Shown here: one piece after another, positions 24,846 to 33,575 of the stretch
Position numbering within the stretch: position 1 is the stretch's first letter
How the letters are laid out: every line of letters begins with the position of its first letter
Assembly (NCBI RefSeq): GCF_900107745.1
Contig: NZ_FNRO01000012.1
Span: 124,001 to 188,000 of the forward strand
Length of the DNA: 64,000 nt
From: Variovorax sp. YR216
Lineage (GTDB): Bacteria; Pseudomonadota; Gammaproteobacteria; Burkholderiales; Burkholderiaceae_C
Reading direction: 5' to 3'
Notes under the pieces: model-generated
Told to the model about the DNA's origin: nothing
Database searches by the model: none
The model's input: only the letters and a program-made list of their open reading frames with translations
Position numbers and translations under genes: made by a program

Positions 24846-25571
24846 ATGCCCGACTTCCTGATCGCCTACTGCGGTCCAGCAGCGCTACCGGAGAACCTCT
24901 GGGTTCGCTGGAATACCGACCCACTGCTCATCGCCGTGCTCGCCGCCGTGGCCGCGGTGATCGGCAGCGGCCGTTCGGCCGACGCCCGGGCGGGCTGGAG
25001 CGCGCTGGCGCTGATGTTCATTGTCTTCGTCTCGCCGCTGTGCGCGCTGTCGTCGGCTCTGTTCTCGGCGCGGGTGTTCCACCACGTCGTGCTCGTTGCC
25101 GCGGTGGCGCCGCTTCTCTCGAGGGCCTTCCCGGTGCGCGCCTTGGGCTACCCGCCGCTTGCCATGGTGGTGGCAGCGCATGCCGTCATCCTGTGGCTCT
25201 GGCATGCACCGGGGCCCTATGCATGGGGCCTCGCGAGCGTGCCCGCCTACTGGCTGATGCAGCTCTCGCTTCTCGGCAGCGCATGGCTGATGTGGCGTGC
25301 GATTCTGGCGCCGGTGGAGTCGTCCGGCCCTGCGCTCGTGGCGCTGGTCGCAACAGTCGCGCAGATGGGCCTGCTCGGCGCGGTGATCGTCTTCGCGTCC
25401 GTGCCGCTCTATCCGGTGCACCTCGCGAGCACGCTCCCATGGGGCCTGACGCCGCTGGCCGATCAGCAGCTCGCCGGCCTGCTGATGTGGGTGCCGGCCA
25501 TGCTGCCCTATCTGGCCGTGGGCCTCTACACGGCATGGGCCAGCCTGCGACCGAGCGAGCCCGCGCTGTGA
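24846..25571 (+). CDS. CtaG-like cytochrome c oxidase assembly membrane protein
   Basis: 241 residues with about seven hydrophobic segments, beginning MPDFLIAYCGPAALPENLWV after GAAGGAGGAAGGAGACCG. It matches the caa3-type CtaG family (Pfam 'caa3_CtaG'): FVSPLCALSSALFSARVFHHVVL, the WLWHAPGPYAWGL stretch and a His-rich inner face for copper. The family helps to insert copper or assemble the heme-copper oxidase. It is first in an oxidase operon that runs to 31544, and its stop overlaps the next gene's GTG start. Confidence 0.88.
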   Translation: MPDFLIAYCGPAALPENLWVRWNTDPLLIAVLAAVAAVIGSGRSADARAGWSALALMFIVFVSPLCALSSALFSARVFHHVVLVAAVAPLLSRAFPVRALGYPPLAMVVAAHAVILWLWHAPGPYAWGLASVPAYWLMQLSLLGSAWLMWRAILAPVESSGPALVALVATVAQMGLLGAVIVFASVPLYPVHLASTLPWGLTPLADQQLAGLLMWVPAMLPYLAVGLYTAWASLRPSEPAL

Positions 25572-26080
25572 CGACATTCCTCAAGTTCGTCCATCTCGCC
25601 GCCATCGCGGTGTGGTCCGGCGGCCTGATCGCACTGCCCTTCCTGTTCTGGCAGCGTCGGCTGCTCGGCCCGGGCCAGGAGCTCGATCGCCTGCACCGCG
25701 TGACGCGGCTGGTCTACGTCGAGCTGACCTCGCCCGCCGCCTTCATCGCCATCGCCAGTGGCACCGCGCTGATCTTCCTGCAGACGACCTTCGTGGAGTG
25801 GTTCTCCATCAAGATGGTGTTCGTGGGATTGATGGCCATGCTGCACGTGGTGGCAGGCCTCGTGATGCACCAGCTCTTCCTGCCCACCGGCCGCTTCGGT
25901 CGCATCTCGTTCGTGACGCTCACGGTGGCCTACCTGGTGCTGATCACCGCAATCGTCTGGGTGGTGCTGGCCAAGCCGCATATCGACTCGAACCAGTTCG
26001 CGGTGCGGCTCTTCGAGCCCGGCGGACTCTCACGCCTGTGGCATCAGTCCTTCGGCGACACCAGGATGCCGATGCCATGA
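25568..26080 (+). CDS. CopD-like membrane protein of the oxidase operon
   Basis: 170 residues, read from the GTG at 25568 that overlaps the previous stop (GTGA). Four hydrophobic segments are seen, with conserved histidines near their ends (FLKFVHLAAIAVWSGGL, MLHVVAGLVMH). It resembles CopD-family/DUF2269-type proteins found beside CtaG genes, which are thought to handle copper or heme. The in-frame extension upstream lies inside the CtaG gene and is not used. Its last 37 bp overlap the end of the convergent DUF2231 gene. Confidence 0.78.
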   Translation: MTTFLKFVHLAAIAVWSGGLIALPFLFWQRRLLGPGQELDRLHRVTRLVYVELTSPAAFIAIASGTALIFLQTTFVEWFSIKMVFVGLMAMLHVVAGLVMHQLFLPTGRFGRISFVTLTVAYLVLITAIVWVVLAKPHIDSNQFAVRLFEPGGLSRLWHQSFGDTRMPMP

Positions 26081-26553
26081 TCGAACACGAGCTTGCCCCC
26101 GTGCCAGCCGGCAAAGCCCACCATGACGGAGGCGAGCACGGACAGCACCAGCCCGTGCGGCAGGACCGAGGCGGGATCGGTCAGACGCACGCCCCAGCTC
26201 GCGCCGGCGATGGCGACGAGCGTCATCGCCGCGACCGCATGCGACCAGCTCGCCTCGTGCGCCCGGATGCCGCGCACCAGCAGCAGCTCGCCGGTGCCGA
26301 CGATGCTCGCGGCCACGCCGCTCCAGAAGGCCATGCCCGCCGCCCAGAGGCCCGCACGCAGCCAGAAGGGGTCGCCCGACCACCAGTAGAAGACATCGAC
26401 ACCGAGCGTCGCCACCACGAATGCCACCGGGAAGTGCACCAGCATCACATGGAGCGGGTGACCCACCACCGCGACGGCGGAGCCGACGTCCAGACGCTGG
26501 AGCTCGAGCAGGACTTCGCTCTTGGGCTGGGTCGCGTTGCCTCTGTTCGCCAT
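26044..26553 (-). CDS. DUF2231-type membrane protein
   Basis: 169 residues starting MANRGNATQPKSEVLLELQR, with AAGGAGAAGAACC in front. Four hydrophobic segments carry the DUF2231 pattern: GHPLHVMLVHFPVAFVVATL at 31-50 (histidine-rich first segment) and later GWHGGKLVFDHGIG. The family is of unknown role but is repeatedly found beside cytochrome oxidase genes. It is the only gene on the minus strand in this operon, divergent from subunit II (21 to 54 bp apart, depending on the start used) and convergent with the CopD-like gene. Confidence 0.82.
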   Translation of the reverse strand: MANRGNATQPKSEVLLELQRLDVGSAVAVVGHPLHVMLVHFPVAFVVATLGVDVFYWWSGDPFWLRAGLWAAGMAFWSGVAASIVGTGELLLVRGIRAHEASWSHAVAAMTLVAIAGASWGVRLTDPASVLPHGLVLSVLASVMVGFAGWHGGKLVFDHGIGILVSPKD

Positions 26554-26607
26554 GGTTCTTCTCCTTTGAAGCGCATGCCGTTGTCGATCGGCGGCCATCC
26601 TAGCCTC

Positions 26608-27297
26608 ATGCGCGCTGCGCTCCAAGCCGGATCGTTGGTGGCCTTGTCGGGCTGCAGCGGCCCGCTGTCGACGCTCGATCCTTCGGGCCCCGCGGCCGCG
26701 TCGATCGCCACCATGTGGTGGGTGATGCTGATCGGCTCGGCGGTGCTCTTCCTGCTGGTCGTGGGCATCTTCATCCAGGTCGTACGGCGTCCGGGCTGGG
26801 GCTCCAGCGTGTCGCCGACCCGCTGGGTCGTGCTGGGCGGCCTGGTGCTGCCCGCGATCGTGCTGCTGCCGCTGCTGGCCTACGGGCTGGTCACCGGCGA
26901 GCGCCTCCTGCCCCTGCCCGGCAGCGCGCCGCCGCAGCGGGTCGAAGCGATCGCGGCGCAGTGGACCTGGACGTTCCGCTACCCCGACCACGGCGGCGTC
27001 GAGACGCGCAACATGCTCCTGCTGCCCGCGGGCACGCCGGTCGACATGGTGGTGACGAGCAAGGACGTGATCCACGCCTTCTGGGTGCCGCGCTTCGCCG
27101 GCAAGGTCGATGCGGTGCCAGGCAGGGTCAACCGCCTGCGCATCCAGGCCGACCAGCCGGGGCGCTTCGAAGGCACCTGCGACGAGTTCTGCGGACTCGG
27201 CCATGCGGGCATGCGTTTCGGCGTGATCGTGTACGGGCAGGGCGAATTCTCAGCTGCACTCGAACAGGCACGCGCGGCACCGGAGGCAAGGAAATGA
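26608..27297 (+). CDS. coxB: Cytochrome c oxidase subunit II (lipoprotein form)
   Basis: I place the start at MRAALQAGSLVALSGC because it produces a lipobox (LSGC, Cys16). An ATG at 26575 is in frame and cannot be excluded. The 229-residue product has two membrane helices (about 35-58 and 74-93) and the CuA domain: His156 in VIHAFWVP and the CuA loop CDEFCGLGHAGM with Cys191, Cys195, His199 and Met202. No fused cytochrome c domain follows, so it accepts electrons from a separate donor. Its stop overlaps the ATG of the subunit I-III gene. Confidence 0.9.
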   Translation: MRAALQAGSLVALSGCSGPLSTLDPSGPAAASIATMWWVMLIGSAVLFLLVVGIFIQVVRRPGWGSSVSPTRWVVLGGLVLPAIVLLPLLAYGLVTGERLLPLPGSAPPQRVEAIAAQWTWTFRYPDHGGVETRNMLLLPAGTPVDMVVTSKDVIHAFWVPRFAGKVDAVPGRVNRLRIQADQPGRFEGTCDEFCGLGHAGMRFGVIVYGQGEFSAALEQARAAPEARK

Positions 27298-29831
27298 GCG
27301 GACCCGTCGATCCCCAGCCGGAAGGCGCGAAGGCGCTGCGGCTGCACCGGGAGCTGACCCGGATCTGGGCGACCGGCCCGGGCTGGCAGCGGCTGGCCTC
27401 GGTCAATCACTCGGTCATCGGCATGCGGATGTTCATCACGTCCTTCACGTTCTTCCTGATCGCGGGCGTGCTCGGCATGCTGACCCGCGTGCAGCTCGCA
27501 ACGCCCCACTCGGGCTTTCTCGATCCGGCGACCTACAACCAGGTCTTCACCATCCACGGGTCGATGATGCTGTTCTTCTTCGCCATCCCGATGGTGGAGA
27601 GCTTCGCCGTCTACCTCACGCCGAAGATCCTCGGCACGCGCGACTTCGCTTTCCCGCGCCTCACGGCCTACGGCTACTGGTGCTATCTGTTCGGCGCGTC
27701 GATCGTCACCGCCTCGCTGATCCTCGGCATCGCGCCGGACGGCGGCTGGTTCATGTACACGCCGCTGAGCTCCAACGTCTACACGCCGGGCCTCAACGCG
27801 GACATCTGGCTGCTGGGCATCACCTTCGTCGAGATCTCGGCGCTCTCGCTCGCGATGGAGATCGTGGTCTCGGTGCTCAAGATGCGCGCGCCGGGCATGT
27901 CGCTCGACCGCATGCCGATCTTCGGCTGGTACATCCTCGTCACCGCGATGATGATGATCGTCGCCTTCCCGCCGCTGATCCTCGGCTCGATCCTGCTGGA
28001 GATCGAGCGCGCCTTCGGCCTGCCCTTCTTCGATCCGACGCGCGGCGGCGACTCGCTCTTGTGGCAGCACCTGTTCTGGCTCTTCGGCCACCCGGACGTC
28101 TACATCATCTTCCTGCCGATGGCCGCGGTGCTGTCGACCATCATTCCGGTCTTCGCCAAGCGCGAGCTGGTGGGCTACCGCATCATCGTGGTCGCGATCA
28201 TCGCGCTGGCCTTCCTGAGCTTCGGCATCTGGGTGCACCACATGTTCACGGTGGGCATTCCGCATCTCGCGCTCGCGTTCTTCTCGGCCGGCTCGGCGAT
28301 CGTCGCGGTGCCGACCGCGGTGCAGGTCTTCGCATGGCTCGCGACGCTGTCGCACGGCAAGCCGCGCTGGGACGTGCCGATGCTCTACATCTTCGGGTTC
28401 TTCTTCGTGTTCGCGATGGGCGGGCTGACCGGCGTGATGCTCGCGATGGTGCCGTTCGACTGGCAGGCACACGACACCTACTTCGTGGTCGCACACATGC
28501 ACTACGTGGTGGCCGGCGCGCTCGCGTTCCCGATGATGGCCGCGCTCTACTACTGGCTGCCGCTGCTCACCGGACGCACCGCGGTGCACCAGCTCTCGGT
28601 GCCGGCGTTCTGGCTGATCTTCATCGGCTTCAACATGACCTTCTTCATGATGCACCTCACCGGCCTGCTCGGCATGCCGCGGCGCATCTACACCTACCAG
28701 GGGGACGAGGGCTGGAACTGGCTCAACCTGCTGTCGTCGGTCGGCGGCTTCGTGATGACCATCGGCTTCGGGCTGCTGGTGATCGATCTCTTCGTGCAGC
28801 TACGCCACGGCCGCCGCGTGCGGCGCGACCCGTGGCGGGCGCAGACCTTCGAGTGGGCGATGCCGATTCCGCCGGCGCCCTATGCCTTCGCATCGATCCC
28901 GCACGTGGGGCCGGAGACGGAGGGCGTACCCAAGAGCGAACTCGCCGTCACGCTCGCGCGCGGTGAAGGCTACCTCGGGTTCACGCGCAACGGCTGGCAG
29001 GAAGCCCTCGGCGTGCACGCGACCAGCGGCAAGCCCGAGCAGCTGATCGTGCTGCCGAACCCGACCTATCTGCCGCTCGTCACCGCGATCGTCACCGCCG
29101 GGGTGGTGCTGGGCTTCCTGTTCAAGGCCTACTGGGTGTCGGCGGCGCTCGCGCTGGTCACGCTGGGCCTGTTCGTCTACGGCGCGCGTCATGCGGGCCT
29201 GCCGCGCGACTACGGTCCGCTGCCGGTGGGCCGCGGGGTCGAGGTGCCGCCGCACACCGAATCGGCGAGTGCGCCCTCGTGGCTGTCGCTGATCTGCGCG
29301 CTGGTGGCCAACGGCACGCTCTTCACTTCGCTGGTGTTCGGCACCTTCTACCTCTGGCTGGCAGGCGCCGACTGGCAGAAGATGACGCCGCCCGAACCCA
29401 GCAGGATGCTCGCCTTCGGCGCGATCGCCTGCCTGGTGGTGGCCGTGGCGACGGCGCGCGGCTCGCTCGGGATCGTGCAGCGCGGCGGCAAGCCCTGGGG
29501 CTGGATGGGCCTGACAGCGATCGCGCTGCTGGCGGTCATTTCGCAGGTGGTGCAACTCATCATGGGCGTGACGCCCGATCCCAGCAAGCACGCGTTGGGT
29601 TCGACGGCCTGCGTGCTGCTCGGCTACGTGGTCCTGCATGCGGGCGTGGGCCTGCTGTTCCTCATCAGCAACGCCCAGCGCATCGGCAGCGGGCATGTGT
29701 CGCAGCGCCGCTTCAACGACCTGCGGCTGACACGGCTGTGGCTCGACTACACATTGGTCACCGGCATCATCGCGCTCGGGCTGGTGCTGTCGCTGCCCGC
29801 GCTGGTGACCGTCCTGGGAGTGAGGCCATGA
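27294..29831 (+). CDS. ctaD: Fused cytochrome c oxidase subunits I and III
   Basis: 845 residues. Residues 1-560 are subunit I with 12 helices, heme a ligand His88 (IHGSMML), the CuB/cross-link site His266-Tyr270, CuB histidines 315 and 316 (WVHHMFTVG), and HDTYFVVAHMHYV for both hemes. Residues 650-845 are a five-helix subunit III. The proton-channel glutamate of the usual HPEVY is Asp268 (GHPDVY), although the cross-linked Tyr is kept. This is a heme-copper oxidase of A1 layout with an unusual channel residue. It overlaps coxB and the next small gene by ATGA junctions, consistent with translational coupling. Confidence 0.92.
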   Translation: MSGPVDPQPEGAKALRLHRELTRIWATGPGWQRLASVNHSVIGMRMFITSFTFFLIAGVLGMLTRVQLATPHSGFLDPATYNQVFTIHGSMMLFFFAIPMVESFAVYLTPKILGTRDFAFPRLTAYGYWCYLFGASIVTASLILGIAPDGGWFMYTPLSSNVYTPGLNADIWLLGITFVEISALSLAMEIVVSVLKMRAPGMSLDRMPIFGWYILVTAMMMIVAFPPLILGSILLEIERAFGLPFFDPTRGGDSLLWQHLFWLFGHPDVYIIFLPMAAVLSTIIPVFAKRELVGYRIIVVAIIALAFLSFGIWVHHMFTVGIPHLALAFFSAGSAIVAVPTAVQVFAWLATLSHGKPRWDVPMLYIFGFFFVFAMGGLTGVMLAMVPFDWQAHDTYFVVAHMHYVVAGALAFPMMAALYYWLPLLTGRTAVHQLSVPAFWLIFIGFNMTFFMMHLTGLLGMPRRIYTYQGDEGWNWLNLLSSVGGFVMTIGFGLLVIDLFVQLRHGRRVRRDPWRAQTFEWAMPIPPAPYAFASIPHVGPETEGVPKSELAVTLARGEGYLGFTRNGWQEALGVHATSGKPEQLIVLPNPTYLPLVTAIVTAGVVLGFLFKAYWVSAALALVTLGLFVYGARHAGLPRDYGPLPVGRGVEVPPHTESASAPSWLSLICALVANGTLFTSLVFGTFYLWLAGADWQKMTPPEPSRMLAFGAIACLVVAVATARGSLGIVQRGGKPWGWMGLTAIALLAVISQVVQLIMGVTPDPSKHALGSTACVLLGYVVLHAGVGLLFLISNAQRIGSGHVSQRRFNDLRLTRLWLDYTLVTGIIALGLVLSLPALVTVLGVRP

Positions 29832-30226
29832 GCCGCCGGGCCGCTCCCAAGGCGAATACCGAAGCGCCGCTGCGTAGAGGTTCCCCAATGAACGCAGTCC
29901 TGGTGCCACCCGGCCGCGTCTGGTGGCTTGCCGCGGCCTTCGTCGTGTGGTGCGTGGCGCTGGTGATTCTCTATGCGCTGCACGCCATCGGCTGCGCCTT
30001 CGGCTGGTCGGCCGGCGCGCTGCGCTGGAGCCTCGTGCTGGTGTTCATCGCGCACCTGCTCGTGATCGGCTGGATGTGGCACAAGTTCGCGCGCGGACGG
30101 CCCGACCCCGCCACCGGCACGACCGGCCGCTTCCTGCACGAAGCCATCCTCTGGACCGTCATCACGGCATTCGCGAGCGCGGTGCTCGCGCTCGGTCCGT
30201 CGCTGCTCCTCACGACCTGCATCTGA
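29828..30226 (+). CDS. Small three-helix membrane protein of the oxidase operon
   Basis: 132 residues from the ATG overlapping the previous stop. MNAVLVPPGRVWWL at 29888 is an alternative start. Three hydrophobic segments (about 31-52, 64-82, 106-128) with WMWHKFARGRP between the second and third. It could be the small subunit IV-like part of the oxidase, inferred from position alone. No family is recognised. Confidence 0.68.
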   Translation: MSRRAAPKANTEAPLRRGSPMNAVLVPPGRVWWLAAAFVVWCVALVILYALHAIGCAFGWSAGALRWSLVLVFIAHLLVIGWMWHKFARGRPDPATGTTGRFLHEAILWTVITAFASAVLALGPSLLLTTCI

Positions 30227-30233
30227 GGCGCCC

Positions 30234-31544
30234 ATGCGAAGCAAGACCGTCTGGGCCGTCATCTATCTGCTGTTCATCCTCGCGCCGCTGCTGGCGATGC
30301 TCACAGGCGCAATGCCGCCCGCCCGCGGCTTCTGGACCGAGTTCTCGGTCGCGCTGGGCTACAGCGGGCTCGCGATGATGGGACTGCAGTTCGGCCTCAC
30401 CGCGCGCTTCCGGCACGTCACCGAGCCGTGGGGCGAGGACGTCATCTACCACTTCCACCGGCGCATCTCGCTGATCGCGGTGGCGCTGGTGGTGGTGCAT
30501 CCGGCCATCCTCATCGCTGCGGGATCGGACAAGCTGGCGATGCCCGATTCACTCGCCGACGTGCCGATGGGCGCCATCTTCGCGGTGCTGTCGCTGGGCT
30601 CGGTGGTGCTTCTGGTGATCATGGCGCTGTGGCGCGTCCGGCTGAAAATCAGCTACGAGCTATGGCACATCAGCCACATCGTGCTCGCGGTGGCCGCGGT
30701 CGGCGGTGGGCTGCTGCACATGGTCGGCTGGGGCTTCTACCTCGCGGACCCGTGGAAGCGCACCTTGTGGATCTGCATGACGATCTTCTGGATCGCCCTG
30801 CTCTTCTACGTGCGCGTGTTCAAGCCGTTCTTCATGCTGCGCCGGCCGTATCGCGTGACCGAGGTGCGCCCAGAACGCGGCGACACCACGACGCTGGTAA
30901 TGCACCCCGACGGCCATGCGGGCTTCCGCTTCAGGCCGGGCCAGTTCGGCTGGCTCACGCTGTGGGGCAGTCCCTTCAAGATCACCGGCCATCCGTTCTC
31001 GTTCTCGTCGAGCGCCGAGGCGAGCGACGGCCGCGTCGAGATGACGATCCGCAACCTCGGCGACTTCACGCAGGGCATCCCGAAGGTGCCGGTGGGCCGG
31101 CGCGTCTACCTCGACGGGCCCTATGGCGCATTCACCATCGGCAACCCGGCCGACATGCATGTGCTGATCGCGGGCGGCATCGGCATCACGCCGATGATGA
31201 GCATGATCCGCACCCTCGCCGATCGCGATGACCGGCGCCCGCTGATCCTGCTCTACGGCGGCAAGGATCTCGAATCGATGACCTTTCGCGAAGAACTGGA
31301 TGCGCTTTCGCGCCGCATCGACCTCACGGTGGTGTACGTTCTTTCGAAACCACCCGCGGGATGGACCGGCGAGACCGGCTACATCGGCGCCGACGTGTTC
31401 AAGCGCCACCTGCCGCCACACTACGCCGATCACGAGTACTTCATCTGCGGGCCGGACGTGATGATGGATGCGATCGAAGTGGCGCTCGGCGAGATGAAGG
31501 TGCCGATCGGGAAGTACCACTCGGAGCGGTACAGCTTTGTCTAG
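30234..31544 (+). CDS. Ferric-reductase-like flavocytochrome (NAD(P)H:heme membrane reductase)
   Basis: 436 residues: a six-helix ferric-reductase-like transmembrane domain (1-200) with histidine pairs HFHRRISLIAVALVVVH and LWHISHIVLAVAAVGGGLLH, then an FAD-binding domain (HPFSFSSSAE) and an NAD(P)-binding domain (IAGGIGITPMMSMIRTLA, CGPDVMMDAIEVAL). It should pass electrons from NAD(P)H through flavin and heme across the membrane. It closes the oxidase operon and may feed electrons to it or reduce an extracytoplasmic acceptor. It is not a ferredoxin reductase, because the N-terminal membrane part is complete. Confidence 0.88.
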   Translation: MRSKTVWAVIYLLFILAPLLAMLTGAMPPARGFWTEFSVALGYSGLAMMGLQFGLTARFRHVTEPWGEDVIYHFHRRISLIAVALVVVHPAILIAAGSDKLAMPDSLADVPMGAIFAVLSLGSVVLLVIMALWRVRLKISYELWHISHIVLAVAAVGGGLLHMVGWGFYLADPWKRTLWICMTIFWIALLFYVRVFKPFFMLRRPYRVTEVRPERGDTTTLVMHPDGHAGFRFRPGQFGWLTLWGSPFKITGHPFSFSSSAEASDGRVEMTIRNLGDFTQGIPKVPVGRRVYLDGPYGAFTIGNPADMHVLIAGGIGITPMMSMIRTLADRDDRRPLILLYGGKDLESMTFREELDALSRRIDLTVVYVLSKPPAGWTGETGYIGADVFKRHLPPHYADHEYFICGPDVMMDAIEVALGEMKVPIGKYHSERYSFV

Positions 31545-31558
31545 ATGTAGGAACCCTT

Positions 31559-31665
31559 TGAAGTTTTCAGTCGATCATCCGAAACTTCAGTAAAACTTCA
31601 GCGGCGAGCCGGGCGTCTGCGTTGAAAGGTGGCCGCCCTCTTCCACTCGACGTGGTGGGCCCACC
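31559..31665. repeat. Inverted repeats in the convergent region between the reductase and the TetR gene
   Basis: TGAAGTTTT (31559-31567) is repeated inverted as AAAACTTCA (31592-31600), with a further AAACTTCA in between. A 12-bp perfect palindrome GGTGGGCCCACC lies at 31654-31665. The first could end transcription from the oxidase operon; it lacks a clear T run. Nothing else is seen in this gap. Confidence 0.4.
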
Positions 31666-31673
31666 GGCGACTC

Positions 31674-32486
31674 TCAGGTTTTTGCCGCCAGCTTCCGCAT
31701 GGGGCGAGAGCCGACATTGGCTTCAGAACGCTCAGTCTGGTGATGGGGGACAGGCTCGGCCGCGAGCTGTCGTTTAGCGCTTGATCCCGATCTCTTCGGA
31801 CTGGCTTTCAGACCGGAAAAGATCGGGCCTTCCACCGCCCCTGGAATCTCGAGCGGCATGAAGGCAATCCGGTCTGCTTCCGCGGGCGTAAGACCAAAGC
31901 CGACCAGAACACTTTGCAGAATAAGTTCGGGATGGTTCGCGCGCGTGGGCTCGGTCAGCATCGTCTCGATGCCATAGAAGATCGCGCCGAGCACGATGTC
32001 ACGTGCCACGCGCACGCTTTCGACCGTCAAGCGGTTCTTGCTCTTGGCAAGTTCGAGATCTCGCGTGAGATAGATGTCGATCAGTTGCCCACGCGTCGCG
32101 ATGCGCGTTCCAACCTGCGTAATGAAGCTGCCCCACACTGGGTACCGCAGTGCCATCTGCATGTAGAGCCGGGTGCCCGCCGCAAAGCGCTCCACCGGAT
32201 CGTCGAGGTGAAGCACAAGGGGATCGACGATCTGGAGCACCTCGTCGCTCATGGCGGTTGCGAGTGCCAGCAGCAGTTCGTTCGTGGTCTTGAAATGGTT
32301 GTAGAAGGTGCCGCGCGACACGCCTGCCGCAGCGATGAAGTCGTCGATGACGGCCACATCCGGTCCCTTTTCAGTGAACACCGACAAGGCACTTTCCAGT
32401 AGGCGCAGACGGGTTTTCTCGCGCCGCTGCGCACCGACCCTGACGCGGTGATCTTCAACCTTCGATTCGCTCTTGAGCTCTGTCAT
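31674..32486 (-). CDS. TetR-family regulator, probable repressor of the aromatic operon
   Basis: 270 residues from MTELKSESKVEDHRVRVGAQ. The TetR helix-turn-helix is at about 25-70 (LLESALSVFTEKG, then DFIAAAGVSRGTFYNHFK). The C-terminal ligand domain is unfamiliar, and a 40-residue basic tail is longer than usual. It is divergent from the FAH gene; between them lies the palindrome TAGACAAACAGTCTA (32608-32622). The likely role is repression of the 32646-40199 operon until an aromatic inducer binds. Confidence 0.88.
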   Translation of the reverse strand: MTELKSESKVEDHRVRVGAQRREKTRLRLLESALSVFTEKGPDVAVIDDFIAAAGVSRGTFYNHFKTTNELLLALATAMSDEVLQIVDPLVLHLDDPVERFAAGTRLYMQMALRYPVWGSFITQVGTRIATRGQLIDIYLTRDLELAKSKNRLTVESVRVARDIVLGAIFYGIETMLTEPTRANHPELILQSVLVGFGLTPAEADRIAFMPLEIPGAVEGPIFSGLKASPKRSGSSAKRQLAAEPVPHHQTERSEANVGSRPMRKLAAKT

Positions 32487-32607
32487 CGGTGTCGAGCGTA
32501 CACGAGACATATGCCTTGAGCGCGCGTCGCCAGTACCTAGGGAAATCCCTGTCATTTTGCCTTCTTTGTCATATTGACGATAACGTCAGCACGGATAGAG
32601 TTCGTTC

Positions 32608-32622
32608 TAGACAAACAGTCTA
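32608..32622. promoter_or_regulatory. TetR operator candidate TAGAC-AAACA-GTCTA
   Basis: A perfect 5-5-5 palindrome between the divergent TetR and FAH genes, 24 bp before the FAH start. Its place inside or near the promoter fits repression. Confidence 0.6.
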
Positions 32623-32645
32623 AATCAACACGGAAGGCAATCACC

Positions 32646-33485
32646 ATGAAGCTGCTACGCCATGGCCCCGTCGGGGCCGAAAAACCTGGAGCGCTGGACT
32701 CGGACGGACAAGCGCGCGACCTCTCCCTTCTCGTTCCTGACTTCACGCCCGACTGGATGGCGCCCGCGAAGCTCGAAGCACTGAAGGCCATCAACCTGAG
32801 CCGCATGCCGCTGGTGCCCGCAGGCACCCGGCTCGGCGCCCCGGTAGCCGGTACCCGGCAATTTGTCGCGATCGGGCTCAACTACCGCAAGCACGCGGCT
32901 GAATCCGGACTCGAGATTCCCAAGGAGCCGGTGGTCTTCACCAAGGCGTTGACCTCGCTGGCCGGCCCAAATGACGACGTGGAGTTGCCAGAAGGTTCGG
33001 AAGCGGGTGACTGGGAGATCGAACTCGGGTTCGTGATCGGCACGCAGGCGAAGAAGGTCTCGGTCGCCGACGCTCTTTCGTATGTGGCCGGTTATTGCCT
33101 GGCGAACGACGTTTCCGAGCGCGACTGGCAGATCAAGCGCAACGGCCAATGGGGCAAGGGCAAGAGCTTCGACGGTTTCGGCCCGATCGGCCCATGGCTC
33201 GTGACCAGCGACGAACTGCCGGACCCGCAGAAGATCCCGCTCGAACTGGCAGTCAACGGCGAGACCCGGCAGCGCAGCAACACGGCCGACATGATCTTCC
33301 CGGTCGCCGAGATCGTCTCGTACCTCAGCCAATTCATGACCCTTCTGCCGGGCGACGTGGTGATCACCGGCACGCCGGAAGGCGTCGGCCTCGGTGTCAA
33401 GCCGAATCCTGTGTTCCTGCGGCGCGGCGACGTCATGACGCTCAGTGCCGGCCCACTCGGCACCCAGCGCCAGCAAGTGGTCTGA
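32646..33485 (+). CDS. Fumarylacetoacetate hydrolase-family enzyme
   Basis: 279 residues starting MKLLRHGPVGAEKPGALDSD after ACGGAAGGCAATCACC. The FAH fold is clear: the GLNYRKHAAESGL loop (about 78-90), metal ligands in the EIE motif DWEIELGFVIG (about 122-132), and the downstream Asp/Lys region LANDVSERDWQ. Members hydrolyse or isomerise 2-keto-4-pentenoate-like products of ring cleavage. It is the first gene of an aromatic operon with an extradiol dioxygenase next, so it likely handles the ring-cleavage product. Confidence 0.9.
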   Translation: MKLLRHGPVGAEKPGALDSDGQARDLSLLVPDFTPDWMAPAKLEALKAINLSRMPLVPAGTRLGAPVAGTRQFVAIGLNYRKHAAESGLEIPKEPVVFTKALTSLAGPNDDVELPEGSEAGDWEIELGFVIGTQAKKVSVADALSYVAGYCLANDVSERDWQIKRNGQWGKGKSFDGFGPIGPWLVTSDELPDPQKIPLELAVNGETRQRSNTADMIFPVAEIVSYLSQFMTLLPGDVVITGTPEGVGLGVKPNPVFLRRGDVMTLSAGPLGTQRQQVV

Positions 33486-33575
33486 CCCACCCGGGTCGGT
33501 CGAATCCCAACGAGAGACAAGGCCGTGCTCCGCACGGTCCCGGGCGGAGCTTTGCCCGATGACATGGAGATAACG

